Below, piece after piece: positions 1 through 11,622 of a DNA stretch of 64,000 bases. Each line of letters opens with the position of its first letter. Position 1 is the first letter of the stretch. The notes beneath the pieces are model-generated. The model saw only the letters and a list, made by a program, of their open reading frames with translations, ran no database searches and had not been told where the DNA came from. The stretch is from Globisporangium splendens. Its lineage: Eukaryota > Oomycota > Peronosporomycetes > Pythiales > Pythiaceae. The stretch lies in assembly GCA_006386115.1 (NCBI GenBank), contig VFIW01000036.1:62001-126000 (forward strand), given 5' to 3'. The position numbers and the translations under genes were made by a program.

Positions 1-1240
1 CCACCTTGCCATGACACTTCACTGCTCTCATCACGTCGCCAACCGTTCAATGAATGAGACTTAGCTATTAGCGCAACGTTAAGATTCACAGCTTAACACA
101 GCCACATGCAAATTCAAACGCATTTGTATCCTCATGTCCAGCAGACTACACCCAGTAAGACCACTAGTACATCACTTCATGGCCAAAGACGTGATCACGA
201 GTTCCGCTCACACAAATCCCTGGGATCTGGAAAGCGCTAGTGTGGTTGCTTTCTTGTGGCGAGATCCACGTCCACTGCTGACTCGAACGTCTCTCTCTTG
301 TCGGACATGCTGTCGACCTTCATCGACGCGGTTGACTTCTCGCAGAAATGAGCCTTCTGCTTGTTGTGGAATCGTCGGCAACTCCTTCGGCTGCAGCATG
401 GCTGATTGAGTGTTGAGATCTTTAGCGAGAGTGACTTGGATCTTTGGGGCTCACGTGGTTGAACGCAAAACGCAGAATGACGCTCCCACATAGCGGATGC
501 CGTTGGGTTTGGTCTGTGAGAAACATCTCGCACAAGTAGAGCAGAGATAGAAAATGGCAGCATGAGAGGGACGAAGTTGGATCAAGCAGCCAGATTCGTT
601 TATTGGGTTATATTGGGTCATTTGCATTCTGACAAGTGCGAATATTTTGGGGTCAAAACCCACTATCCGGATGCTGTATACTGCAGTTTCCTGTGTGACT
701 AGGGCTCAAAATCAAGAGGCTTCAACTTTGAAGCCGCCACATCCTGCCCCCAGATGCAAGCTTTCGGTATGTTTCGTGCGAACCAGTTGACATGGGTGAT
801 GACCCAGACACCAGCATGGACTTTGCGTCATTTCCCTGTCAGATTGCTGAATGGGTTTGTTCGTCAGGTCTAACCACGTGGAGCCTATCTCACCAACTGA
901 ATACCCCAGATGCATGCTCTACTGGTATCTCCAGAGATGCACGTGCTTAAACTTGATCGACACGAGCCCAGGCATTCTCGAGAGCGCCACCACTACAAGG
1001 GCTCACTGGTTGCAGAGCTGACTCTGCAGGCCACTCCATTCAACGCATATCCTGAGAGATGCGCACGCTTGAACATAAGGACGGGGATTATGGGGGCAGT
1101 AAGGCGAACTGCCTCAAATGGAGACACGCACTAAACATGAGTCTCAGAATACTTTATTAACTTAGAAGCAAATGCAAGACCGACTGATCTAACCTTGGCA
1201 CTTACTGCACACACATCCAAACTACACGTTATAATTTCAC
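1..1240. other. intergenic, no gene recognised
   Basis: Only short open frames without recognisable motifs on either strand. The 3' end of the minus-strand RWP-RK gene begins at 1241. I see no RNA gene, repeat or transposon here. Confidence 0.5.
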
Positions 1241-1840
1241 TTACTCGTCCCGCGTGACTTTGCCCTCGTCGACGCAGAGGTACGGGAGTCTCGCGAATAA
1301 CATCGCCGCTTCCGACATGGTGTCCAGATTGGATCGCGCCATGACGACTGGCGGCTGTGGATGTGTCGGTGCTGCGTTCGTTCTTGTCGTTGCTTCGTCG
1401 TCCTCAGACGTCGCTTCGGCGTCCGTATTCGCGTGGTCCCTCCGCTCGTCGCCTTCGTCTTCAGAGACCGAGTCCGAGTCGCACCGGACCTTGCGTGATG
1501 CTTGGATCTTGTTGGCGCGGAAGGGCCACTGGATCCCGCGCCGTTTGCAGTTGCGCTTCATCGTGATGGCCGAGACGCCGAGGCGCTTGCCGGCTTCACG
1601 CTGCGAGAGGTGAAAGTACTGCGCGAGCTGCTCGTACGTAAAGTTGTGGATCACGCGCGTCTTGCGGGGCTTCTTGGGACCCACTACGGGCTTCCGGATC
1701 CGCTTTCGCGTCGTAGACGATCGTGAGATCTGCGCGGCTTTGATCGCATGCGATGGACTCATGGACGTGGCCGACAGAGGCGCGAGCAGCTCGGGGATGT
1801 GCGCCATGAGCGCCGAGATGTCCATCTTGCGGAGCGCCAT
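1241..1840 (-). CDS. RWP-RK domain protein, short oomycete type (copy 1)
   Basis: Predicted nuclear DNA-binding protein of 199 residues. The RWP-RK domain lies at about residues 60-120 and contains the helix FTYEQLAQYFHLSQREAGKR, then GVSAITMKRNCKRRGIQWPF, ending R-A-N-K. The signature is therefore QWPFR rather than RWPxRK. It is preceded by a very basic stretch (RKRIRKP, KKPRKTR) that could serve as a nuclear signal, and followed by an acidic Ser/Asp/Glu-rich tail. The C-terminus carries MSEAAMLFARLP, a motif shared with the RWP-RK genes at 11623 and 13581. I chose the ATG at 1840 because an Inr/FPR promoter lies 54-84 bp upstream and the N-terminus (MDISALM) then aligns with MSISEMI of the 11.6 kb copy. 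An open frame extends further upstream to 2005 but would include the promoter. The family assignment is firm; target genes are unknown. Confidence 0.85.
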   Translation of the reverse strand: MALRKMDISALMAHIPELLAPLSATSMSPSHAIKAAQISRSSTTRKRIRKPVVGPKKPRKTRVIHNFTYEQLAQYFHLSQREAGKRLGVSAITMKRNCKRRGIQWPFRANKIQASRKVRCDSDSVSEDEGDERRDHANTDAEATSEDDEATTRTNAAPTHPQPPVVMARSNLDTMSEAAMLFARLPYLCVDEGKVTRDE

Positions 1841-1893
1841 CGTGCTAATTCGACAGACAGAAGGCTCTCTCTCTCTCTCGTGTGCCGCGCGCA

Positions 1894-1924
1894 GAGAAAA
1901 TTCGCAAATGACGGACCGAGTGAG
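1894..1924 (-). promoter_or_regulatory. Inr plus FPR-type core promoter of the RWP-RK gene
   Basis: Read on the minus strand it gives CTCACTCGG, then GTCATTTGC and GAATTTTCTC. This matches the oomycete initiator followed by the flanking promoter region. It sits about 55-85 bp before the chosen ATG at 1840. Confidence 0.5.
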
Positions 1925-4900
1925 TGGTGGGCATGAGAGAAAACGCATCTTATACGAGCATAGAAGCAGCAGCGCAACGTGTACCCTTTCCCGTGAAACG
2001 CGCAAGAGACGGTCCGGTCTAAGTTATGGATAGCAGATCCCATGGCTTTCGCCATCCCCACTCAACTCTCCCACACGGCGTCCGTTGACACACGCATGCA
2101 TGAGTACCTGTTGCATACTTACACACACGGAGAAACCAATAGAAAATCCTACACGTCTCCATCGGCATCCCGCTCTGGCGGGGCAACTAAGCATCGGAGA
2201 TCGTGACGCGATCTGAAAATCGGATTTGGAAATGCATGGTGCCATCGGAGGGATCGGATCAGCAGAAGTGTAGAAAAAGGATCGTTCGTGCCACTCCAAC
2301 TGTACCGTACGGTAGCCACACAGTTGCTCTTGATCTGGGGCGTGCACGTGCAGCCTAACCGGTTTATTAGACGCAGGACGGTGGTCGTTCACTGCGAGCA
2401 AAGCACCTTTGAGACCACTCGCGTGTCAGTTTTCATACTATTTACTTTGGACAGTATGCCAGCGCACTCCGTGATACGAGCCGAGACTTTAGGGTGGCTG
2501 ATCAGATCCCAATGGAATAACAGAGCGCACATGTAGAGATTCGGCAGGACTCCGTTATGAGTGCCACCATTGGCCATGCCTGCGTTGTCCTAACGGCTGC
2601 GGAACGTCATCGTTCACGAGAACCTGCAGCCGCCGCTTGAGGTCCACAGAGTGGGATGGGAGCCAGCCGGAGACGATACAAAAAACAGATGGGGAAAGCG
2701 CTGTTCACCCAGATATCGGAGACCACCGTTCGAAAGGGTCTCCGATAATCTGACCACTTCAAAACAGCACACACAAATATTCCTGACACACTGTAGCGCG
2801 CGAGTGACAAATCCCGCAGAGTGTGTGAAGGCTAGATCGATGGATAAAGAACTCTACAAATCCATAGATCGAGACCACGATGGAGGGCCAATCACTCCTC
2901 CAGTGCTGATCTCTCTGGACGCGCTTGCGTTGCTAATCCACTCTTTCTGTCAAATGCACACGAATGCTGTGCATTTCTACAAACACCGTAAATCCCTCCG
3001 ATCAAACTATTATTTGTTTTATGGTTGTGAGGCGAGGCATATTTAGGTTCGTCTAGCGACTTACAATGTCCATTCTCCTGGTCACAAGAGTCTCATTCTT
3101 CTTTTTTTGCCATCCGTAAAATATTCGCTGTGGGATTCTTGTAATTCGTAATTCGGACGATTTGCATGAACCAGTATTTGACGCACCCAGTGGTATTGAA
3201 CCTGTATGGCAGCATGAAATCTCGAGTCGCAGATCCTTGGCTCCAAGCGATGGGCCGCTGTGGACAGTGCAGTGGCCACTGACAGTGGAATCGCATTGCA
3301 CATGCCGGCCGAGATTGTCAGATACTCCCATTTGCACTCGCAAGGTCTCAACCCAGCAACACGAATCGTCTCCACGCAGCCCTTGCTGTCGATTCCCTTG
3401 AAGAGATCGCACAATGCTGCTACGAATAGGAAAGCGATCCGCAAAGACGTGTACGCAAGTTACTCGGCAAGAGCGTATCGCATCCAAACCCAGCTCCCAG
3501 TCGCTCACACCAAGAAATGAAGCGAGTGAGCGAATTTCGATTTTTAAATCTAGTTTCGCCTACTTGACTATTGCTAGTGAGCGTGGTCTATGCAAAGTTA
3601 CATCTTCACCATAAAAATGTTCAATACACACTCTAAGTAGGTGTCTACATGCTGTCCGTCTCAACACGACCACAGTCAAAGACGATGCAGACTTGGCTCT
3701 CTGAAGTATCATCCCCCTCTCGCATACGTTCAGGCAGGTGTATAAAGCTCCATGGGGACCTTGGCCACGCGTGCTTGGCCGATCATGTCGCACCCACACA
3801 AGACCTTCTGCGGTAAAACACGACTCTTTCGAAGATGTCGGGGTCCACGAGGACCGTCCTGAACGACGGGCAGCGAAAGCAGATCGTTGACAGAGCAAAC
3901 GAAGCGTGCTGCCGACAAGATGGAGTCGAGTTTTTGCTTCTCAGTGGCTTGGCAGATGTCGTAAGTGACAATGAAAACAGGCGTCCCTTTTGTCCTTGCA
4001 CAGTGCCACGAATGCAGTTATAGATCATGTGAGGTAATGTGATTTTATGGGCGATATTACAGAGATCCAAGTCTGCACCTGAAGCCTCGCGGTCCATCCT
4101 CAATGCAGTTGAAGTGGCTGGATCAAACGCTTCGGTATTTGCACAGTTCGCCACTGTTCTGACCACAAAGCGCTAATACCAAATGGGCGTTGAGGATGTT
4201 CAGAGCAGCAAAAAGAGAAAGGTCTTACACACATCTTTTGATTGCTTCGATGATGTCAGAGAAAAGGAAATTTCACCACGACACGTGCACAAGTTGACGA
4301 AAATGGCGCAATCCTGTTCCGATCAGAGCTTCAGTATTTTAGCTGACTCGCGACCTTTGTATGGTATTGCTGGCAGGAGATTTGCATGTTGGTCGGTAGA
4401 AAGTTGAGCGTGTGCAAGCTCCGATTGCATAAGAGAGATGACAACGTAAAAAGAATGCCAGATTAACACCAACAGGATTTGGCTCGCTTGCGAGGAACTG
4501 TGCATCTTCAACTGGTGCGTTGTAGTTGACACACAAGCACCACGTGAGACTCGCAAGGCTCAAAGCGAAGATACATCACCAGCAGATCTGCGCTGTGTTT
4601 GTGCGACAGTAAACTGTTTGCTCACACTTAACTGTTTGCCGTACGATTCCAGCAGTGAGAACCCTCGATCCCTCCTGCACACAAAGCAAACGGTCGCCAC
4701 TCGAGTGAGGCACTGGTGTCGGAGACCAAGTCGCGCTGTTACCAGGCAAGAAGACGCACATTGAGATGCACTGGGGTCCTTGAGGGGAGGCACATGTGCG
4801 ACCACCCTGAAGCTGCCCCAGTCTACAATTCGGCGTGGTGTGTGGATGGCTGCATGGTGCATAAACGAGCCATCTGCGGAAGCTTCCTGCTCCACGTCCC

Positions 4901-5925
4901 ACGTGATGCCACAAAGTGTCCACCAAAGAAATGGTTCCTTGTTCGACTGCATACTGAAAATTTGCAGCCAATTCGCTACCCTCCATCCTGTTTACCTACG
5001 CTCCAGTTCCCACGGTTGGTGCTGCATGCACAGAATGTCGAGATGACTGCTCTCAGCAAGCACGAGGGAAAAAGGATAGCTGTACGTATACACATCTTTT
5101 GATTGCTTCGGTGATGCAGTCCACACTCTACATTACATCAGAGAGATGCGCTGTATGCCCGTCGAGGTGAACGCGTTAACGTGGGTATGTTCGACTGTAA
5201 CACGATTGCTCAATGTATATCAGACGATGGATGAGACACGCTTTTGGCTTTGTGGAGCAGAACGTTGAAGAAAGATCTGACCGTGCCGCTTATTTCTATT
5301 CCACGTGCTCAAATCGAATTTCAGCATCAAAGCCAATCAACACAAAGCAGGAGGCTTCATTGCCGAGGTTAGGCGCAAGACACACAAACTAATACCACTG
5401 CTCAGGTACCTTGGCTTTCGCCAGCAGTTTAGCATATTGTTGTCAATGACCTAAACTTGCTTGCTCACGGCATGGGTACAGCCTGCCTTACAACTTCACG
5501 CCTTACTGCTGCGCGAAATTGCATCGTCGTCGCTAATGAAGCCAGCGCTGGAGTGAAATGAACAAACGGACGATGCTCCAAGTCGAAGTTGTACCTCAAT
5601 GTTGTACACCGCATTCGCAAGTGTGCTTGCCGGCTTCTGACTTTTTCGTGTCGTGGTGGCGCTTCCTCGAACAAATCAACTTGGCATTGTTCCGTGATGA
5701 GAGTTAATTGACGTCGGTGTGTGCCAATAGCCGAACTATTCAAAGTACACACCCACCAAAGTTCGTGTGACTGTAAACTCGAACGTGCTATTCAATAAAG
5801 CGATGCTATCTCCGTAAACGCTTGCGTAAATCGATGTCTACATGCCAAGGAACACTATCTCCCATCGACGCGTAGGCACATCTCACTCTCTGCATTCCTA
5901 TTCCACTTGTTAGTCTCATGCGCAC
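1925..5925. other. long intergenic stretch, no supported gene
   Basis: Four kilobases with many short overlapping frames on both strands but no recognisable domain, promoter or splice pattern. The only structure noticed is the pair of 28-bp direct repeats at 4229 and 5090. Decayed genes are possible but I cannot identify any. Confidence 0.45.
4229..5117. repeat. pair of 28-bp direct repeats about 860 bp apart
   Basis: ACACATCTTTTGATTGCTTC at 4229 and again at 5090, continuing with G, A/G and TGATG. One mismatch was seen in 28 bases (4229-4256 versus 5090-5117). Flanking sequence is unrelated by eye. Function unknown; it may be a remnant of a dispersed repeat. Confidence 0.55.
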
Positions 5926-6531
5926 TTATCGACAGAACGTCGTGATGAACTTCACGACACCTTTCTCTATGCGTTGCAGCCAGCGGCTTTTCTCAGGCTC
6001 GCCATGGGTTACAGCAGCCGGGGTCTGCATGGCGGATCTCGGTGGCGCGTTGACGCAGCGGCGGCGACATGCTTGGACCTCGACCGCGCTCGACGTGCGT
6101 CTTGCTTTCCTACGCGAAGAGCTGAACAGGAAGGACGCTCGGATCGTCGGCTGGATGGCGGAGGTGGATATCGTGGCTTTGGGAGCCGCAGTCGCCGGCA
6201 TATTACCGTCGTCTTGAGGTGTTCGGTCGTCCTGCATATTCACATCAAGGGTCAGGCACATATCAGGTGCGTCTAAGTAGAATCCAAACGCACTCACATG
6301 AACTTGGTGGCAGAAAAGGTGACTTTGCGCTACGAGGACGGGAGCGCTCGAGCGATGGGTGATCTTGATCCCGGAAGAGCTGAGGGCAGTTGAGCTTGAC
6401 GGCATCTTGGTTTTCTTGCTTCGAGGCACGACTGGCGGGAAAACGAGAGGAGGTCGATGACACCAGTGCCTGCGACCGAGGAGATTGGAAAATGAACGAA
6501 CTGACGCCACGGTGATGCTTTCGCGTCCCAT
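5926..6531 (-). CDS. possible small basic protein with one intron (unrecognised)
   Basis: I do not recognise this protein. From the ATG at 6531 the frame is open to 5926. A good intron, GTGAGT to TATGCAG (6297-6232 on the minus strand, 66 nt), can be removed without changing frame; spliced length is about 179 residues. The N-terminal part is Ser/Pro-rich and basic, the middle is Ser/Ala/Arg-rich. The C-terminus ends SRWLQRIEKGVVKFITTFCR. A similar ending (RW..MVEK..NKVVK..ARFYR) closes the plus-strand frame at 15490, which is the main reason to take both seriously. No signal peptide or known domain is visible. The start is uncertain because the frame stays open further upstream to 6936. Confidence 0.35.
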   Translation of the reverse strand: MGRESITVASVRSFSNLLGRRHWCHRPPLVFPPVVPRSKKTKMPSSSTALSSSGIKITHRSSAPVLVAQSHLFCHQVHVSAFGFYLDAPDMCLTLDVNMQDDRTPQDDGNMPATAAPKATISTSAIQPTIRASFLFSSSRRKARRTSSAVEVQACRRRCVNAPPRSAMQTPAAVTHGEPEKSRWLQRIEKGVVKFITTFCR

Positions 6532-6998
6532 GCTGGCAGCTTCGTCGTGGCGAACGCGTCTGGCGTAGCGGTCGCTCACCACGAAAAAGAGCGCAACGAC
6601 GAACCTGGATTGTCGTATCGTCAGCGTCGCGACCAACGAGGTCAGGCACCCCTGCCTGATGTTCGAAAAACACAGCGATCGTTTGAACACATTCGCTCTC
6701 GTCTGCAATGACGGAAGTAACGAGCGCACGACATCATCCCAACATACTGTCACTGCAGCACCGACGCATGTAAGTAATGCACTATTGACCTCAAACGAAG
6801 AGTCCGCAGTTCTGTACTGCCTTTGATTTTCATTTGCGCCATGTTTGTTGGCTCGGGTTCTTGAGTGCAAACATATACGGAACTCACACAGCCTTGAGTA
6901 GAACGAACAAAGAACACGCACACGCACGTACAGCAAACTATAACGCCATCGCTCTCTCTTCTCTCAGCAAAGAGTATCTTGGACCAGGAGGAGCGAGG
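6532..6998. other. intergenic, nothing recognised
   Basis: Separates the 3' end of the RWP-RK gene at 6999 from the possible small gene ending at 5926. An open frame crosses part of it, in frame with the 5926-6531 candidate, but shows no motif. Confidence 0.4.
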
Positions 6999-7663
6999 TC
7001 AGGCGTACGCTTTAGCGAAACGCGAGTCGCTGGGAACGTGGAACTTGAGCGTGGGCTTCTGTGCTGCATGGATAAACTTTGCTGGCAGACCGATCCGATG
7101 CAATCGCTCGCAATTTGAAGACAAGTGCTCCTCTCGAGACCGCAACTCCTGTGCGGACCGCAGCAATCGTGTTGAAAATGAGAAACCTGCTTCGTGAATC
7201 GAGTTCAAGCTGGATAGAGATGGGAGCCTCGGACGGTAGACTGTGTAGGGCTGCAATGTCTGGAGCCTCGGCAGCCAAGTTGACGTGCAACTTTCATTAG
7301 ATTGTCGGGACTCTGGACCCAAAGACGTTAACCGGTGCCGTGCGGTCTGCTTCTTCAGAGAGGAGTCCCCGGTGCTACTTCCCCGCCGCACTTGCGCCTT
7401 CATCATGCGATACGGCCATCGAAATTTCTGCCGCTGACAGATACGCTTGAGCGTGATGGGCGAGACACCGAGAGCACGGGCCGCCTACGTAAAAGAACAA
7501 TGCGATTTGTCTTAGCACCATGCAGTTAGTTGTGTGACACCGTGTGGACCATCGTCACCTGATCTTGACGCAGGAACGCGTACTTGCGCAACGTCTCGAC
7601 CGGAAAGTCGAATACTCGACGACTTTTCTTCGGATCAGCGCTTGGTGAAGGTACCGATGCCAT
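6999..7663 (-). CDS. RWP-RK domain protein with one intron (copy 2)
   Basis: Two exons on the minus strand: 7663-7559 (35 codons, ATG at 7663) and 7484-6999. The intron at 7558-7485 is 74 nt, phase 0, with donor CAG/GTGACG and acceptor TTTTACGTAG. Splicing joins RRVFDFPVETLRKYAFLRQD to AARALGVSPITLKRICQRQK and then FRWPYR, which is a complete RWP-RK domain in 196 residues. This copy keeps the canonical RWP of the signature (RWPYR), unlike the other three. The roughly 120-residue C-terminal tail is Ser/Arg/Leu-rich and lacks the SEA..YSRLP ending of the other copies. An in-frame stop lies 17 codons upstream of the ATG, supporting the start. The exon structure was deduced by hand; the domain continuity across the junction is strong support. 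Confidence 0.75.
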
Positions 7664-8648
7664 TTCCCTAGCAACGGGTTCGCACGAAGAGCTCGTTTTC
7701 CTAAATGACTATGCCGAGGGAGCGCTCGATCGACAATAAGATCAACTGCAATTGCAATTGCGGCAACAGCAACGACTGGTTATCATCTCAAGCAGTCGTA
7801 GTGGCAGCATTTCCGTTTCTGAGGAAAGCAGTGCGCGAACGAAATGTCCGCCCTGTGGCATGTGCAAGCCTTAACAGATGATGGCTGAGTCGCCAGTGAA
7901 GGAAAAGGTGAGGCATCGCGTGTGTGCCGCGAGTCTGTGCACACATGCTACACGACGATATCTTTTGCTTTGATGCACTCTGAAGTTCGTGCTTAAACTG
8001 ACTTGTTCAGCCTTGCAGCGTCGTCTTCTCCAACGGGTGGTAGAAAGGACAACTTCAACTATGACATGGCTACATTTCTAGAACGTTGAAATGGGAGGGA
8101 CTGTGCAAGGTGCATAGAAAAGCCACAACATCCGCTTGTCAAGTCTTCTTTTTTACATCAAGAACAGAAACCCACGGATAAGTTTTCAACGCGCGCAATG
8201 CAAGTCTTGATCTAGATGCGTGGTGCCGACGGTGCAGCAGCACTTATCTGTTTTCTGTACCCAGTGCGAGCCTAGTCATGATTGCCTCTTTGAAGCTATT
8301 CCCGCTTCCGTCGAATCCGAGTCGAATCCGATTGCCTGCGATTAAAATAGCGTTGTGCACAAGATCAATCAAAAATCTTATCGCAGCCCCCCTTTCGGAA
8401 TAGAATCTCGCCGTCGACGGCACTGTGCTAGAGTGCTGTCATTTGGCCCCTTGCCCACGGAAACAAAAAGCACGAGGCATTGCAACTGGCACACGAGCAT
8501 CAAGTTATCGAACTGTGGCGGAAGAAAGGTAGGTAGGTGTGCTCAAGCATCTCGACCATGAGTGAGTCAGAGCCAGTCATAACGCAATCGGGTTGTGCCC
8601 TGCCAGCACGCTAGGCAGCGACCGAAAACCGGAACCCGTAGAGGAACG
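7664..8648. other. intergenic, nothing recognised
   Basis: Divergent promoter space between the minus-strand RWP-RK gene and the plus-strand membrane protein. No clear Inr/FPR element was found for either, and no gene or repeat is evident. Confidence 0.4.
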
Positions 8649-9459
8649 ATGGTCCTGACTCGCCGTAACGTCGCTGCCGTCGGTGACACGAAGCCGCGCT
8701 CGTCGAGTCTCTGGGAAGACGAGGCAAACGAACACTGGAAAGAGATGGAGCCAGTGAAAAAACGATCGCAGTATTCCAAGTCCATTGTGTGCATGCTGCT
8801 GCTTCTCGTTGTTGCTGCTGGTGTTGGGCTATTTCTACTGTCCAGCAGCTCTGAAGGAGGCACTTTCGGGATTACTGCGCTACGCGAGCGTTTCCTTTCC
8901 TCTGGCAGCGCAGCCACCACCGAGACAGCAGCTGCTACGGCGGCGAGCTCTGCAGCTCCAGCCGCGGCAAGTGGTGCTGGCTCCGTTAACGCTGTCTTTG
9001 ACAACAACCCCGCAGCGGTGGACCTACTACGCGCACGTTGCCGCGTACGTGGCGTGCAGACCAGATGGCACGAGGAAACGTGCCGAAAGCTGTGTGTCAG
9101 GTGCGTTTTCTACTGCCTCCTCATAACAATTTCTCGTCAAAAGGGTTCCGTAGAGTCTGACAGATCGTTGAGATTTTTGTGGAGATCCGCAAAATTCTGC
9201 GTGCATGAATGGCTGCTCCTACGGCTCCACTACGGTCACGAAGCTCACGTGCGACCAACTACCAGTCGCCGACGTGCCTAGTGCCACGAAATGTCCCGAT
9301 GGCGTCAGCTGTAAGATGGCATGCAAGGCGTACGACACGGAGAAACCGTTCCCGGACATGCACAATTCCTGCGAACGCGCGTGCGCGACCATCGAGCCAT
9401 CGTCCTGCTCCCGGATCCCGCAAATCTACAAGGACCTCTACCACGGCACGCTGCAGTGA
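8649..9459 (+). CDS. predicted type II membrane protein with Cys-rich lumenal or extracellular domain
   Basis: Unrecognised family. Exon 1 from ATG 8649 encodes a cytosolic basic and acidic head of about 48 residues, then a strongly hydrophobic helix (SIVCMLLLLVVAAGVGLFLL). A Ser/Ala/Thr linker and the start of a Cys-containing domain (RWHEETCRKLC) follow. Exon 2 resumes near GDPQNSACMNGCSYG and runs to the TGA ending at 9459, adding about ten cysteines in a pattern suggesting disulfides. An intron with an in-frame stop separates them. The best-looking donor (CAG/GTGCGT at 9101) puts exon 2 out of frame. The donor that keeps frame would be GTGTCA at 9094, with an acceptor near 9172 or 9184, so the junction is unresolved. 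That the two parts are one gene is an inference from proximity and composition. Confidence 0.55.
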
Positions 9460-11571
9460 CCATCGCATGTGTATTTCTCAACACCGTACTTAGCCAGATG
9501 AGCGCCGCTATGACTGCGATGGAACTTCAGTTGGATCACTTCTAATGAGAGCAGTTGTAGCCCATTACAGTTGGCGTTTGCGTCATTTATAGTCGCGACT
9601 TCATGTCTTGCTTTGTGCTTCGACACTTCATTGTCTCGGTTTAGCCGACTGATCGAAACGACGGCAAAGCAGCAACACATAGTTTGTCCAGCGGCGAGAC
9701 AGTCCACCGACTAGACCAGGTGGTATGTTGGATCAAATCAAGTCCTGGACACTGTTGTGTTGTTGCAGTGTTCTTAGATACTGCACATCGTTCTGTTACA
9801 TTTTCTTGAAGAGGAGGAGGGAGATTGTAATCGGCGGTATCCCAGGTGTAGCCGTCGTAGATAGCTTCGTCGTTTGCGCCTCTGGCGATCGCAACAGCGT
9901 CGATCTGGTGAAATTGGCCGAGATACGGCAAAATAGGTTGCAAACACAGCTTGTGGAGTATCGAGGTAATGATGCCAAGCACCCAATCTACACGGACACT
10001 CTATTAACTAATACAATCAGTTTAAAGCACGAGCCCAGACAGCTCTCTGAAGCTGTTCTTGCCTGTGCAAGACTGCCTTTTGACTGCATGGCTGAAACGT
10101 AATTGCAGCAAACGCGTAAAACCTTTCATGTACAAAGAAAAGTTTGTGGATAGTTGTTTATACAACCAAAATGCACTTTTCTCACTCGACAGCCATGTTG
10201 GCGCTTGTTTATTGTATGAACATCCTTTGCGCAAGCCAATTAAGGCATTTGCCCGAAGAAGCGAATGCATAGTCGTGCTGATTGCGACGTGGGTCCAAAA
10301 AAGTACACAGTGGAAAGGTAAGAGCCACAACCGCGTCATACGCATGGAGTATTTCGTTACACATACAGCCTAGAGATAAACGCGAATCATTTAATGGGCT
10401 TAACGTGTCAAATGTTACGCAAGAGTGACCAACTGGAGGAGTGACTAAGTGTAATGCATCTGATGATCCGTTCCTGACCTCGCAGATTGGTTCATCGTGA
10501 TGAGTTCCCCAGCGCATACCTGAGTCACGAGATTCAGCACGACCACTTTGAAGACAAAAAAGGAAAAAGAGAGAAGAAGGACATTTCTACCAGCAACAGA
10601 CTTTGCTCTTAAAACTGGTGAAGATTGTGCGAGCAGTGCGCTCTCCAGATTATTGCGAGCGTAATAGCACAAGAAATTTGTAGGCGTCCGAGATTTGATG
10701 GTGTTGCTCCAACAAAGATGCAGTTGCTTTGCTTATAGGACCACCACGACACATCACCACACAGAGATAGTAATGCCAAAAAGCCTTTGCCTGACCTTCA
10801 AAGTATCCAGATTTTGTCAGTAATAGCACGTCAACACGTTGCACCTAGTTGTCCAGCTCTCACTGCGCCATGAGCACCAAAGGGATGCAAAACAACATAT
10901 GGTACTGAAACACGAAAATGCCAGTAGCATTTTTAACCGCTTATACGTAGTCTATATGTTGTCATTTACCAGCTCCAGCACAGCAACAATTTTCGACTAT
11001 TAGCAAATTGTAGCCATATCAGGCGGTCAAGGTAGCCAGGCAGATATGGAGCGAGTCGTACTACTGTCCTTTGAAATGGACAGAAATTCTTGAAGTGTCT
11101 GTGGTCTCGATGCATCCGGCTCTCGACGATGTCTACTGTCAGACGTAACACGCATTTTGGTGCGTTATACGTCGTAGACTCTGTATTGCGAGCGGATACT
11201 CGGCTTGCGCGCACGCGCCAGCTGGGGAGACTGCAATTCCGATCATGGCTGGAAATCGTAACTGGGGGCAGCCATTACTGACCGGAGTTCAAATGCTGAC
11301 AGATCGCTCCAGCGTCACAAGTTGAGTCGCACCGACTAGTGTGCTGGCTCGATGACTCTTTTGCAATGCGATTTTGAGTACCCATGTACTATTTATTAGC
11401 ATCGTGCTGCCGTGTCTGATGCCATTACGAGCGAGCGTTGTTGTCTCATGCCAGCCGAAGTCGGATGCTCTGAACATCTGCACGGCGATCACTAGCGACG
11501 CTCTCTCTCCACGACTAAAGCCACCCTCGCGTCATGCTCGGAAGATTGTTCCGCTCGACAAGGAACGTTCT
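9460..11571. other. intergenic, no supported gene
   Basis: AT-richer sequence with only short unsupported frames on both strands. No repeat, RNA gene or transposon signature recognised. Confidence 0.45.
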
Positions 11572-11589
11572 GCTCATTCCCCATTTTAC
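11572..11589 (+). promoter_or_regulatory. Inr plus FPR core promoter
   Basis: GCTCATTCCCCATTTTAC is an essentially perfect oomycete initiator plus flanking promoter element. The first ATG downstream is at 11623, about 50 bp from the expected start site, which decides the start of the RWP-RK gene. Confidence 0.75.
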
Positions 11590-11622
11590 ATCCAATCAAG
11601 CAAGTGTCATCGTAAAGTCAAC

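Noticed and set aside
1868..1880. CT dinucleotide run in the leader of the first RWP-RK gene
   Set aside because: Short simple repeat, common in 5' leaders; nothing to distinguish it.
3560..4986. Minus-strand frames (3560-4166 and 4560-4986) that might be remains of a larger protein gene
   Set aside because: Short pieces in different frames with no motif I could match to a known family; too speculative to call a pseudogene.
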